Of a DNA stretch of 64,000 nt, positions 24,017-33,347 are shown in pieces. Below the pieces are notes generated by a model, which was given only the letters and a program-made list of their open reading frames with translations, had not been told where the DNA came from and did no database searches. This stretch comes from JAYFRC01 sp034926415 (GTDB lineage Bacteria > Bacillota > Clostridia > Oscillospirales > Oscillospiraceae): NCBI GenBank assembly GCA_034926415.1, contig JAYFRC010000034.1, positions 1-64,000 of the forward strand. Reading direction: 5' to 3'. The translations under genes were made by a program, and so were the position numbers. How positions within the stretch are numbered: the first letter of the stretch is position 1; every line of letters begins with the position of its first letter.

Positions 24017-26116
24017 GTGGAAGATACAAACAGAGACAGACAGACCGTGCTTATAGTCGAGGACCTCAAGACGAACCGAAAAATTCTGCATAACATACTC
24101 GACAGCGAATATAACGTCGTCGAGGCTGAAAACGGCGACGCCGCATTTGTCAGGCTTGACGAATGCGGCGATATCACTGCGATACTGCTCGACATAATCA
24201 TGCCCGTGATGGACGGATACGCCTTCCTCGAAAAGCTCAGGAACACGTCCTACTCAGCTATTCCCGTCATCGCCGTGACGGGCGATAATGACGCAGGGAC
24301 CAAGCAGAAGGCGCTTCAGCTCGGAGCATGGGATTTCGTGTCCAAGCCCTATAGGGCGGACGCTCTTATGCTGTGCCTTAAAAACGTCATCATACGCAGT
24401 CAGGTCTATCTCCTAAGCGAGATGCGCCGAACCTACGAGTATGACGCGCTGACCGGACTTTTCAACCGTTCCAAATTTTTTGAAGAAACAAAGCGCCTGC
24501 TCGAGCACAACAGCGACCTCAGTTACGCACTGATGTGTTTTGATATCGACCAGTCCCACCTTCTCAACTCCTTCTGGGGCGAGGAGGAGGTCGACAGGTT
24601 TCTTAGCTTTATTGCGGACGCGCTCCGGGAAGTCGCAAAGAGCGCCGCGCCCTGCACTTTTTCCCGCATAAGTACAGACACGTTCTGCATCTGCGAGCCC
24701 TACAACACGGATGCGATAGCGCTTCAGGTGGCCGAGCTGCGCGCAAAATTTTCCGACTACAACAAAAACTATCTCATAGAGCCGTCTTTCGGCGTCTACG
24801 TCATAACCGACAAAAACGAAAAGATACAGACTATGTTAGAGCGCGCCACGCTCGCGGCCAAGGAATGCAAGGACAAATTCATGTCGTTTCTGCGCTACTA
24901 CAATCCCGAGATGAGCCTTAAGGCCGAACAGGAGCAGATGATAGTAAGCGATATGCATAACGCGCTAGAGACGGGCCAGTTCCAGGTTTACCTCCAGCCG
25001 AAATATAATCTCAAGACCGAAAAGCCCTACGGCGCGGAAGCTCTTATACGCTGGCAGCATCCCGAATTCGGACTGCTATTGCCCGGCATGTTCATTCCGA
25101 TATTTGAAAGAAACGGTTTTATCGGAAAAATCGACTATTACATGTGGGAAAAGATCTGCGCAATGCTCCGCAAATGGCTTGACGAGGGCTTGGAACCCGC
25201 GCCGATATCGGTAAACGTATCGCGCGTCAACATGTATAATCCGAACCTCGTAAGCCTCATATCGAATCTCGTAAAAAAATACAACATTCCTCCGAGGCTG
25301 CTCAATCTCGAGCTTACCGAGAGCGCGTACATGGACAACCCCGACATCATGGGCAAGACCGTACTGGCGCTGCAGAAGGCCGGATTCACGGTGATGATGG
25401 ATGATTTCGGGAGCGGCTACTCCTCGCTTAACACGCTGAAGGATATACCGATAAACGTCCTGAAAATTGATATGCAGTTCCTCTCTGGCAACGCGGAAGC
25501 TGGGCGAAAGGAATGCATAATGGCCGCCGTGGTCCACATGGCCAGCTGGCTCGGGATACCCGTTATCATGGAGGGCGTTGAGACATCCCGGCAGGTCAGC
25601 TTTCTCAAGAGCATCGGCTGCGGTTACGTCCAGGGTTATTATTTTGCAAAGCCCATGCCAGTCCCGGAATACGAGGCGCTGGTCAGCGGAGTGCGGCAGG
25701 AACCTGTGGAGTCCCTGTCCGTCAATCACGAGGAGCTCGTCTATACGATATGGTCGTCCGATCCGCACATCGACCTGTTGTTTAACAGCATCAAGCGTCC
25801 CGCGGCGGTGTACCAGTTTGAAAACGGATTTTTTCGCGCTATACGCGTAAATTCCGATTTCATCAAATTCTTTGGATACGGCGAGGAAATAGTCGACACC
25901 AGCATACATGGCCGCCATTCTCATCTTTCTCCCGCCGCGCGGGCAACCGTCGTCGACGCTTTCATGCGCGCCGTGGAAACGCGGGATGAAAGCGCCTGCG
26001 AATACGAGCTGAACGACGATTTGGGAGCGACGCGGCGGATATCCCTCTCCCTGCGCTACTGGGGAGCGAATGAAAGCGCCAATATCCTCTTCGCTCTGTT
26101 TTTCGAGGCCGACTGA
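24017..26116 (+). CDS. Response regulator with degenerate GGDEF and EAL domains (cyclic-di-GMP phosphodiesterase candidate)
   Basis: 699 aa from GTG 24017, which has AGGAG upstream; an ATG at 23972 lacks a ribosome site. Receiver domain first (LIVEDLKTNR, phospho-Asp in ILLDIIMP, Lys in VSKPYRAD). Next a GGDEF-like domain whose active motif is replaced by RISTDTFCI, so no cyclase activity is expected; it may bind GTP. Then an EAL domain with the EALIRW signature, NVSRVN, ELTESA, DDFGSGYSS and EGVET, all consistent with an active phosphodiesterase. A PAS-like domain ends the protein (about 570-699). No partner kinase gene is adjacent. Confidence 0.88.
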   Translation: MEDTNRDRQTVLIVEDLKTNRKILHNILDSEYNVVEAENGDAAFVRLDECGDITAILLDIIMPVMDGYAFLEKLRNTSYSAIPVIAVTGDNDAGTKQKALQLGAWDFVSKPYRADALMLCLKNVIIRSQVYLLSEMRRTYEYDALTGLFNRSKFFEETKRLLEHNSDLSYALMCFDIDQSHLLNSFWGEEEVDRFLSFIADALREVAKSAAPCTFSRISTDTFCICEPYNTDAIALQVAELRAKFSDYNKNYLIEPSFGVYVITDKNEKIQTMLERATLAAKECKDKFMSFLRYYNPEMSLKAEQEQMIVSDMHNALETGQFQVYLQPKYNLKTEKPYGAEALIRWQHPEFGLLLPGMFIPIFERNGFIGKIDYYMWEKICAMLRKWLDEGLEPAPISVNVSRVNMYNPNLVSLISNLVKKYNIPPRLLNLELTESAYMDNPDIMGKTVLALQKAGFTVMMDDFGSGYSSLNTLKDIPINVLKIDMQFLSGNAEAGRKECIMAAVVHMASWLGIPVIMEGVETSRQVSFLKSIGCGYVQGYYFAKPMPVPEYEALVSGVRQEPVESLSVNHEELVYTIWSSDPHIDLLFNSIKRPAAVYQFENGFFRAIRVNSDFIKFFGYGEEIVDTSIHGRHSHLSPAARATVVDAFMRAVETRDESACEYELNDDLGATRRISLSLRYWGANESANILFALFFEAD

Positions 26117-26558
26117 GCCGTCGTCCATATAAATCCGCATACTTAACGGCGCCGCCCGCTCGGCAGCCGTATCGCAGCATCAAACTTAAAAAACAAGTCA
26201 ATCAAAACCATTAACAAACAAAAATGTATCAATGCCGGGATTGATTTTGATGACGGCGGCGCAAGTTTTTGTTTCTCTTCCGATATTATCCTGCATACGC
26301 GGAATAATCGGCGCGGCTGAACAGAATACTAAGCCTGGAGTTTTTTTCGCGGCTATCGTTTATCCCTGATTCTCAGGTGCGGCGCTGCAAAGATGATGAA
26401 AAATCCCCTCAAAACAAGCAAAAATATGTAGTATATTTTTACAAAAAACGCTTGATTTTATTGTTTATCATGCTAAAATGACCTCTGGTTGGAAGTAGCA
26501 CTTAATGAACCGTGTCAGAGGCGCGGCGCATAGTGCGGAAAAGAGATAACGATATTAT
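26117..26558. other. Leader region of the glycosyltransferase gene
   Basis: 442 nt without a gene. Promoter at 26452-26479. The transcript would begin close to a CCTCTG/CAGAGG stem (26482-26487 / 26516-26521) enclosing a 28-nt loop with a possible inner GGTT/AACC pairing. The rest is unassigned. Confidence 0.5.
26452..26479 (+). promoter_or_regulatory. Candidate sigma-A promoter of the glycosyltransferase gene
   Basis: TTGATT (26452-26457), 16-bp spacer, TAAAAT (26474-26479). Confidence 0.55.
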
Positions 26559-27884
26559 ATGCTCAGAATCTTAACAGACATAAACTTTGTCATATTCGTC
26601 CTTATGTCCGCGGCTTATTTTTACCACTTTGTTTACATGGCCGTCGGTTTCGCCGGGCGACACAAAGTCGACACCACCCCTGCTTCACGCAAACATCGCT
26701 TTGCCGCGCTGATCTGCGCAAGAAATGAGACCGCGGTCATCGGGGAGCTGGTGGAGAGTCTTAAAAATCAAAACTATCCCTCAGAGCTCCTCGACATCTA
26801 CGTTCTCGCCGACAACTGCACGGACGACACCGCATCAGCCGCCGAGCGCGCCGGAGCACGCGTGTTTATACGCTACAACTCCGAAAAGGTCGGCAAGGGC
26901 TACGCGCTCGATTATCTGCTCAAAAAGATTAAAGCCGAATGCGGCTACCGCGCATACGACGGGTACTTTGTCTTCGACGCGGACAATATTGTTGACCGCA
27001 ATTTTGTCTCCGAGATGAACAGGACCTATTCCAAGGGCTACGACGTCATCACCTGCTACCGCAATTCCAAGAATTTCGCGTCAAACTGGATAACTTACGG
27101 CTACTCGCTCTGGTTCCTTTACGAAGCGCGCTATATCAACGCCGCGCGCATGGCGCTCAACAACGGCTGCGCCGTATCAGGCACCGGATTCATGGTCTCC
27201 TCGCGCATAATAGAAGAAAACAACGGCTGGCCCTTCCATCTGCTCACCGAGGATATACAGTTCTCCGTCAACTGCGCCGTAAACGGCTGCAAGATAGGCT
27301 ACTGCAACGGCGCGATAGTATACGACGAGCAGCCGCAGACTTTCTCACAGTCCTGGGCGCAGAGAATGCGCTGGGCTAAGGGCTTTTACCAGATAGACAC
27401 CCGCTACCTCGGCAAGCTTGTGCGCGGAATGTTCATAAACCGCGGAGTACGGATGACCTGCTATGATATATTCATGACCGTCGCGCCGCTCATGCTGTTC
27501 AGCGTGATGATAATGGGAGTTAATTTCTTAGTACTCGGCGCGTGTCTGCTTACCCCCGCGATGAGCGCCGCGTATTCCATGGCGGCCATCACCGCGCGCC
27601 TTATTGCCGCCGACACAATATCATTCATTATAACCAGTCTTTTATTCGGCTATGTCGGCGTCGTCCTTATGGGGCTAATGACCGTCATCTCCGAGTGGAA
27701 TCGAATACCGGCAGAGGGCATACATAAGATAGCCCTGTTGCCCACATTCCCCGTTTTCCTCGCGACCTACGTCCCCATCGCCATCATAGCGCTTTTCGTC
27801 AAGGTCGACTGGAAGCCCATCCGCCATTTCTCTTCCTCCGAAATCCGTGAGCGCGACGCGCTCCCTGTAGGAAGGCGGAGCTGA
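26559..27884 (+). CDS. Processive family 2 glycosyltransferase (membrane)
   Basis: 441 aa. One N-terminal membrane helix, GT2 catalytic domain with ADNCTDDT, the DAD metal motif in FDADNIVD, the acceptor motif TEDIQF and the processive signature QRMRWAKGF, then three to four C-terminal helices. This is the architecture of cellulose/hyaluronan/poly-GlcNAc-type synthases, which polymerise sugars and export the chain. Cyclic-di-GMP often controls such enzymes and the neighbour upstream is an EAL protein, but no PilZ domain is visible here. Polymer type unknown. Confidence 0.85.
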   Translation: MLRILTDINFVIFVLMSAAYFYHFVYMAVGFAGRHKVDTTPASRKHRFAALICARNETAVIGELVESLKNQNYPSELLDIYVLADNCTDDTASAAERAGARVFIRYNSEKVGKGYALDYLLKKIKAECGYRAYDGYFVFDADNIVDRNFVSEMNRTYSKGYDVITCYRNSKNFASNWITYGYSLWFLYEARYINAARMALNNGCAVSGTGFMVSSRIIEENNGWPFHLLTEDIQFSVNCAVNGCKIGYCNGAIVYDEQPQTFSQSWAQRMRWAKGFYQIDTRYLGKLVRGMFINRGVRMTCYDIFMTVAPLMLFSVMIMGVNFLVLGACLLTPAMSAAYSMAAITARLIAADTISFIITSLLFGYVGVVLMGLMTVISEWNRIPAEGIHKIALLPTFPVFLATYVPIAIIALFVKVDWKPIRHFSSSEIRERDALPVGRRS

Positions 27885-27927
27885 CTCGGCGAGTGCCGTC
27901 AGACGGCATAAAAATTTTGAAAACAAG

Positions 27928-27969
27928 AAGAGCAGGCTTTTTCAGAAAGCCTGCTCTTTTTATTTTTTA
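27928..27969 (+). terminator. Terminator of the glycosyltransferase gene
   Basis: AAGAGCAGGCTTT / AAAGCCTGCTCTT stem, 5-nt loop, followed by TTTTATTTTTT. Confidence 0.92.
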
Positions 27970-28102
27970 CCGACCTTTTATCGCGTCAAAGGCATATATT
28001 TTTATATTTACACATATATTGCAGGCCGTTTATACTGCGCAATATGAAAGGATTTAACAGCCCGCTCAGAAACGAAAATCGTTGTTACGGCTCCTGCATC
28101 TG

Positions 28103-28131
28103 TTGCCACAAACGCTTTCCCGTTGTATAAT
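28103..28131 (+). promoter_or_regulatory. Sigma-A promoter of the alcohol dehydrogenase gene
   Basis: TTGCCA (28103-28108), 17-bp spacer, TATAAT (28126-28131), 41 nt before the ATG. Confidence 0.75.
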
Positions 28132-28172
28132 GGATAACCAACTGAATATTCATACAGAAGGAGAGTGTTTTC

Positions 28173-29270
28173 ATGGAGCTTCATTTCTGCCTCCCGACCG
28201 ACGCTTATTTCGGCAGGAACTGCGTCAAGGCGCGAGCCGCCGAACTTAAAAAGCTCGGCGGGAGGGCGCTTATAGTCACGGGTGCGCACAGCGCCGAAGC
28301 GTGCGGCGCTCTTTGCGACGTTACCTCAACCCTCTCCGCAAACGGCCAGGACTTTGCGGTGTTCAACGCAATAGCCAGCAACCCGACGATAGACAGCGTC
28401 TACGCCGGCGCGAACGCCGCACGGGATGCCGGAGCGGACTTCGTCATCGGTATAGGCGGCGGTTCGCCTATGGACGCCTCCAAAGCGATAGCCCTGCTGG
28501 CCGCGGACGATATCCCTCGCAATGAGCTGTTCTCCTGCGCGTACAAAAAGCGCATTCCTCTGTGCTGCATCCCTACCACTGCTGGTACCGGAAGCGAGGT
28601 CACGCAGTATTCGGTTCTGACAAACGACGCAGCGCAGTCCAAAACCTCTATGTCCTCTCCATTGCTGTTTCCCGACCTCGCGCTGCTCGACGGGAAGTAT
28701 CTTGAGAAGCTTCCTGGACGTACGATGATAAACACAGTCATAGACTCTCTGTCGCACTCGGTCGAAAGCTGCCTGTCCGTGCGCGCAAACGCGCTCACAC
28801 GCATTCTCGCCGCCGAAGCCATAGGCACGATAGTCCCGCTGTTCGGCTCGCTGCGCGGATGGCTCGACTATGAGTCGCGAGAAAAGCTGCTCTATACCTC
28901 AATGCTTGGCGGCATGGTTATAGCCCAGACGGGAACTACCGCCGTACACTCCATGGGCTATTCGCTTACATATTTCAAGCACATCGACCACGGGCGCGCA
29001 AACGGTCTGCTGCTTGCCGCCTACCTTTGCGTAGTGGCGCAGGAGCGCCCGGATCTCGTCTCTCTTATACTCGCGGCGGCTAAGATGTCGTCCATAGACG
29101 ATTTCCGCCGCGCGCTCGACGATCTGCTCGGCGAGAAGGAGCCGCTTACGGCCGACGAGGTCGAAAAATTCACCGACATATCCGCCCATGCCAAAAACAT
29201 CGCCAACTGCGCCGTCCGCCCCACGGCCTGCGAAATAGCCATGATATACAAAAAGTCCTTCGGATTATAA
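28173..29270 (+). CDS. Iron-containing alcohol dehydrogenase
   Basis: 365 aa, group III Fe-ADH. NAD(P)-binding GIGGGSPMDASKAIA near residue 97, CIPTTAGTGSEVT, and metal ligands in DSLSHSVESCLS, HSMGYSL and HIDHGRANGL. AGAAGGAGAG precedes the ATG. Expected to reduce aldehydes or oxidise alcohols in fermentation; butanol, propanediol and lactaldehyde enzymes share the fold, so the substrate is not assigned. Monocistronic between its promoter and a bidirectional terminator. Confidence 0.9.
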   Translation: MELHFCLPTDAYFGRNCVKARAAELKKLGGRALIVTGAHSAEACGALCDVTSTLSANGQDFAVFNAIASNPTIDSVYAGANAARDAGADFVIGIGGGSPMDASKAIALLAADDIPRNELFSCAYKKRIPLCCIPTTAGTGSEVTQYSVLTNDAAQSKTSMSSPLLFPDLALLDGKYLEKLPGRTMINTVIDSLSHSVESCLSVRANALTRILAAEAIGTIVPLFGSLRGWLDYESREKLLYTSMLGGMVIAQTGTTAVHSMGYSLTYFKHIDHGRANGLLLAAYLCVVAQERPDLVSLILAAAKMSSIDDFRRALDDLLGEKEPLTADEVEKFTDISAHAKNIANCAVRPTACEIAMIYKKSFGL

Positions 29271-29273
29271 AAA

Positions 29274-29316
29274 CAAAAAACGACGCGCTGCAAAAAACGC
29301 AGCGCGTCATTTTTAT
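29274..29316. terminator. Bidirectional terminator between converging genes
   Basis: GACGCGCTGC-AAAAAAC-GCAGCGCGTC with A-rich left and T-rich right flanks. The right T-run includes the last codons of the DUF368 gene on the other strand. Confidence 0.88.
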
Positions 29317-30176
29317 TTTTTTGACTTGAGCCACTGAAACATTGCTATTATAGCGACGCCAATGATGAAGAAGAGCAAAGAAAACGTATTCCACGTCATA
29401 GCGGGCTGTGCGGGACTGAGCGATTCAGGACCAACGGTAACCGCGTACAGCGAGCCTATCATCAGGCCGAGGATGGCGTATACGGTCGCCGAGCGGTATT
29501 TTTCAAGGCAACGCTTTATGACGCGCACAACCGTTACGGCTCCGACCACGGCGCCGAAAACGAACAGGATAAGCGCGGGGGCGGAGGACGCGTCGCCGCC
29601 GGTAAGCTGATGAACTCCGGTAATGACCGGAAGATACAGTCCGAGAATGAGCAGTATGGTCGAGCCGGAGATTCCGGGCAGGAACATTGCGGAGATGGCC
29701 GCCATGCCGGAGACGAAAATATACGCGGCCAGCGGCACGGTCAGGCGGGTTATATCCATCCCCGTCCCGGACGTTGGGTTAAAGTACGACAGTGCGGCAA
29801 CGAGCGCCACGCCCGCGATGAGAAACGGGATATTCCTGTACTTCCCTTTTATTACATCTTTCTCCTCGATGTATATAACGGGCAGCGCGCCTATTATAAA
29901 GCCGAGAAACAGCGAGCTCACGTCGTAGATATGCGTGCTGAAGACCCCAGCCAGTATCGTCACCGATATGAGCATGCCGATGACCCAGCCGACGCCGAGG
30001 TTAACAAGGAATTTTACGCTGCGTATCTTTCTGTCAATCTTTCCGAAAAACAGGCCCTCGATGGAGCCGATAAATTTGTCGTAAAAGCCCATTATAAAGG
30101 CTATGGTCCCGCCGGAAACGCCGGGGACGCTGTCAGCCAGCGCCATGCAGAACCCCTGTATCGCGGTAATTATCAT
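29313..30176 (-). CDS. DUF368 membrane protein
   Basis: 287 aa from ATG 30176 (AAGGAG upstream; an earlier in-frame start adds 10 implausible residues). About eight to nine membrane helices with the family signature ADSVPGVSGGTIAF near the N-terminus and the internal repeat LPGISGSTILLILG. DUF368 proteins have been linked to undecaprenyl-phosphate recycling, the PopT family; that role is plausible here but assigned only by family. Monocistronic. Confidence 0.85.
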   Translation of the reverse strand: MIITAIQGFCMALADSVPGVSGGTIAFIMGFYDKFIGSIEGLFFGKIDRKIRSVKFLVNLGVGWVIGMLISVTILAGVFSTHIYDVSSLFLGFIIGALPVIYIEEKDVIKGKYRNIPFLIAGVALVAALSYFNPTSGTGMDITRLTVPLAAYIFVSGMAAISAMFLPGISGSTILLILGLYLPVITGVHQLTGGDASSAPALILFVFGAVVGAVTVVRVIKRCLEKYRSATVYAILGLMIGSLYAVTVGPESLSPAQPAMTWNTFSLLFFIIGVAIIAMFQWLKSKK

Positions 30177-30282
30177 GTCCTTCTCCTTTGTTCTCTGAAA
30201 AAGCAAGTAATAAGACAGGGTTCAGTATAACACAATATGAAAAATTTTTATAGAAATTATTATAAAGAATCCGTTAAATGTA

Positions 30283-30313
30283 GGGCTGCCGCGTATTGAA
30301 AGCGCGGCAGCCC
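30283..30313 (-). terminator. Hairpin at the end of the pst/pho operon
   Basis: GGGCTGCCGCG / CGCGGCAGCCC 11-bp stem, 9-nt loop. On the minus strand it is followed by TACATTTAA, a weak T-tract. Confidence 0.6.
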
Positions 30314-30334
30314 CGCTGCGTTCTTGAAAATGCG

Positions 30335-31990
30335 TCAGAATCTAACCGTGACGCTCGTGCCCTTTCCAGGCGCGCTTTCAAGCGTCACTTCAGCGCCGTG
30401 AAGCTCCGCGCCGTGCTTGACTATCGAAAGCCCCAGCCCTGTTCCGCCTATCGCCTTTGAATGGCTCTTATCCACGCGGTAGAACCTCTCAAACACGCGC
30501 TCCTGGGCTTCCTTCGGGATTCCTATTCCGGTGTCGCTCACGCGGAGCACCGTATGTCCTCCCGACGTGTCGACGCTCACGTTGACCTTTCCGCCGTCCA
30601 CGTTATACTTGACGGCGTTGTCGCAGAGGTTGAACACCATTTCCTCAAGCACCGGTCGCACCCCGTACACACATCCCCCGCTGCCGCCGACGGTCATAGC
30701 GATGCCGCGCGCACCGGCCGCGTGGGAAAGGCTCTCGCATGAGGCCCTGGCCGCGGCGAGCATATCGACGTCGCTCTTCTCCATGCCCGCATCGCCGTCG
30801 TCGAGCCGGCTCAGGCGTATTATATCTTCGACAAGAGCTATGAGGCGCTGCGCCTCGTCGTATATATTTCCGGAAAAGTGCGCCACGTCACCTGGCTTTA
30901 CCATGCCGTCCTTCATTATTTCGGCTATTCCGGAGATGGCTGTCAGCGGAGTCTTGAGCTCGTGCGACACGTTGGCCGCAAACTCGCGGCGGAGCTGCTC
31001 GCGCTGCTCCTTTTCGGTGACGTCCATCAGCACGATTATAGCGCCCTTGACGACGTTTTCGCTCATGGCCGGAGCGGCAAAAACCTGGCAGAATCTGCCG
31101 TTGCTCTTCATCATGCGCTGCGTACTCTTTCCCTTCAGCGCATCCTCGACCGCAGTGCGGAACGCCTCGCTGCGGTTGAGCGTCAGCGCCTCGCTTCCGT
31201 CGGCTCTTGAGCCGCGCGGGGCGCCGAGAAGACGCAGGGCGCTTTTATTATGGGAAAGCACCGTCTCGTTTTTATCGACGACGATGAAGCCCTCCTCCAT
31301 GTTATCCGTTATCGTCTCGAACTCCTCTCTCTGACGGCGGAGCTGAGACATCTGTTCCTCTATCTTTCTGTTCTGGGCTACTATGCGCTCAAGAAACGGC
31401 GTCAGCTCATCGTAGGCCTCGGCATTTTCAGGATGGTCGAGGTCGAGCTCGCCGAGCGGCTTGACAATGCGCTTCGACGCGCCGTAGGCCATAAACAGAG
31501 ACAGCGTCAGCGCTATAAGCGTCACTCCGGCCAGCGGCGGGAGCATGCCCACCAGAAGCGCCAGCACCGACGCCCGCGTGTCCGACACGCGGAGCACCGT
31601 TCCGTCGCTCAGGCGCATGGCGTAGTTTATCGTGCGCTCGGAGAGCGTGCTTGAGTATCTTACGCTCGTTCCAGTATCGTTCGTCAGCGCCTGCTTTATC
31701 TCAGGGCGGCTGGCGTGATTTTCAAGCGTCGAGGCGTCCACCCTGCTGTCGTAAAGCACGGTGCCGTCCGCGGCTACCCAGGTTATGCGGCTTGTTCCGG
31801 CGTTGAGGCCGTCGAGATAAGTCTGTCCATCCATCTCGACGCCGCGGGCTACGTAAGCCGCCTGGTCCGCGAGCTGGTTCTCGTTTTGAGTCTCAAAGTG
31901 TTGATACAGTACTCCGACGAAAAATATGAAGCACAGGACTATCGCCGTCATCGCGACGGCCGCCGAAGCCCGGAATATCCTTCCCGTCAT
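30335..31990 (-). CDS. phoR: PhoR-type sensor histidine kinase
   Basis: 551 aa from ATG 31990, overlapping the stop of the regulator gene (ATGA). Two membrane helices (about 10-32 and 142-165) bracket an extracellular sensor domain, followed by a linker, a PAS domain (ITDNMEEGFIVVDKNE), the dimerisation box NVSHELKTPLT with the phospho-His, and the N, G1 and G2 ATP-binding boxes (NLCDNAVKYN, DTGIGI, GTGLGLSI). The pst genes in the same operon make phosphate limitation the likely signal. Confidence 0.88.
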   Translation of the reverse strand: MTGRIFRASAAVAMTAIVLCFIFFVGVLYQHFETQNENQLADQAAYVARGVEMDGQTYLDGLNAGTSRITWVAADGTVLYDSRVDASTLENHASRPEIKQALTNDTGTSVRYSSTLSERTINYAMRLSDGTVLRVSDTRASVLALLVGMLPPLAGVTLIALTLSLFMAYGASKRIVKPLGELDLDHPENAEAYDELTPFLERIVAQNRKIEEQMSQLRRQREEFETITDNMEEGFIVVDKNETVLSHNKSALRLLGAPRGSRADGSEALTLNRSEAFRTAVEDALKGKSTQRMMKSNGRFCQVFAAPAMSENVVKGAIIVLMDVTEKEQREQLRREFAANVSHELKTPLTAISGIAEIMKDGMVKPGDVAHFSGNIYDEAQRLIALVEDIIRLSRLDDGDAGMEKSDVDMLAAARASCESLSHAAGARGIAMTVGGSGGCVYGVRPVLEEMVFNLCDNAVKYNVDGGKVNVSVDTSGGHTVLRVSDTGIGIPKEAQERVFERFYRVDKSHSKAIGGTGLGLSIVKHGAELHGAEVTLESAPGKGTSVTVRF

Positions 31991-32658
31991 GGCGCGTCCT
32001 CCCTCATCCTGTATCCTACGCCGCGGACAGTCTCGATATAATCGCCGCATTCACCGAGCTTTTGCCGCAGAGTCCTGACATGCACGTCGACCGTGCGGCT
32101 CTCGCCGTCAAAGGAATAACCCCAGACGCCGCTTAGCAGCTGGTCGCGGGTAAACACGCCTCCGCGGTTTTCAAGCAGGAATTTGAGAAGTTCGTATTCC
32201 TTCAGCGTCAGCGCAACTATCTTTCCGTCCGCTTCCACGCGGTGGCGCGGGGGATAAATCGTCAGCTTTCCGAAAGTGAGCGTGTCCTCCCCGCTCTCCG
32301 TGCGGCGGAGAAGCGCGCGTATGCGCGACATCAGCTCCATCATGCTGAACGGCTTTGTCACATAATCGTCGGCTCCGCAGTCAAGACCCGTTACCTTGTC
32401 GAATTCCGTGTCCTTTGCGGTAAGCAATATGACGGGGAGAAAACCCGTTTCGGGCGAAGCGCGAAGGCGTTTGAGCACGCTTATCCCGTCCTCTCCGGGA
32501 AGCATCAAATCCAGTACGAGCAGGTCGGGCGCGCCGGCTTTCATGCGTATCCAGAATTCCGCGGGGGTTTCAAAGCCCTCGGCATCCATGCACGCCGAGG
32601 TAAGCGCGTAAACTACGAACTCCCTTATATTGGCGTCGTCTTCAAGAACGTAAATCAT
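31987..32658 (-). CDS. phoB: PhoB-type response regulator
   Basis: 223 aa. OmpR/PhoB family: acidic pair EDD near residue 6, phospho-Asp in LVLDLMLPG, Lys in VTKPFSMME, then a winged-helix DNA-binding domain (TLKEYELLKFLLEN, SRTVDVHVRTLRQKLG). Expected to bind the Pho boxes upstream of pstS. 19 nt after phoU. Confidence 0.9.
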   Translation of the reverse strand: MIYVLEDDANIREFVVYALTSACMDAEGFETPAEFWIRMKAGAPDLLVLDLMLPGEDGISVLKRLRASPETGFLPVILLTAKDTEFDKVTGLDCGADDYVTKPFSMMELMSRIRALLRRTESGEDTLTFGKLTIYPPRHRVEADGKIVALTLKEYELLKFLLENRGGVFTRDQLLSGVWGYSFDGESRTVDVHVRTLRQKLGECGDYIETVRGVGYRMREDAP

Positions 32659-32677
32659 ATCGCGCCTCCTTTCCCTT

Positions 32678-33343
32678 TCAGATGTCTATCTCTCCGTGGC
32701 GGTGCTTTGCGTTTGTTCCAGTTATCGAGTACTCCACCCACTCCGCGATATTGACGGCGTGGTCGCCGATGCGCTCGAGATACTTCGCTATCATCAGCAT
32801 ATCAAGAAATTCCTCGCCGTCGCCGGGGTTCTCGGCTATCAGAGCGATAAGCGCCGTCTTCACCTCGTCGAAAAGAGCGTCGACGCCGTCGTCCTCGGCC
32901 ATGACCTCGCGGGCGAGAGCCAAGTCCTTTTTGACGAACGAATCCACGCTGTCCGCTACCATGCGGCACGCGGCCTCGGCCATGGCACGTATCGGGACTC
33001 TGTCCCGCACGACTCCGGCGCCGACTATCTTCGCTATGTCGGCTATATCCGCCGCCTGGTCGCCGATGCGCTCCATGTCGGAAATCATCTTCAGCGCCGA
33101 CGAAACCGTGCGCAGATCCCGAGCGACCGGCTGTTGGCGAAGCAGCAGCTTCATGCACAGGTCGCTTATATCCGTTTCCTTCTGGTCTATCTCCCGCTCC
33201 GCCGCGTAAGCTTTTTCGCAGAGCTCCTGATTGTTTTCGCTCAGCGCCTTTGCGGCCGAGGCTATCGCTTCCTCGCACATCGCGCCCATCGTGATGAGCT
33301 CGTTGTTGAGCCTTACAAGCTGTTCTTCAAATTTAGTCCTCAT
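32678..33343 (-). CDS. phoU: PhoU phosphate-signalling protein
   Basis: 221 aa from ATG 33343; a TTG at 33355 in frame would overlap pstB. Two PhoU three-helix repeats, each with the metal-binding DMERIGD / YLERIGDHAVNI motif. It links PstSCAB activity to the PhoR kinase, keeping the regulon off in high phosphate. Confidence 0.93.
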   Translation of the reverse strand: MRTKFEEQLVRLNNELITMGAMCEEAIASAAKALSENNQELCEKAYAAEREIDQKETDISDLCMKLLLRQQPVARDLRTVSSALKMISDMERIGDQAADIADIAKIVGAGVVRDRVPIRAMAEAACRMVADSVDSFVKKDLALAREVMAEDDGVDALFDEVKTALIALIAENPGDGEEFLDMLMIAKYLERIGDHAVNIAEWVEYSITGTNAKHRHGEIDI

Positions 33344-33347
33344 GGCG

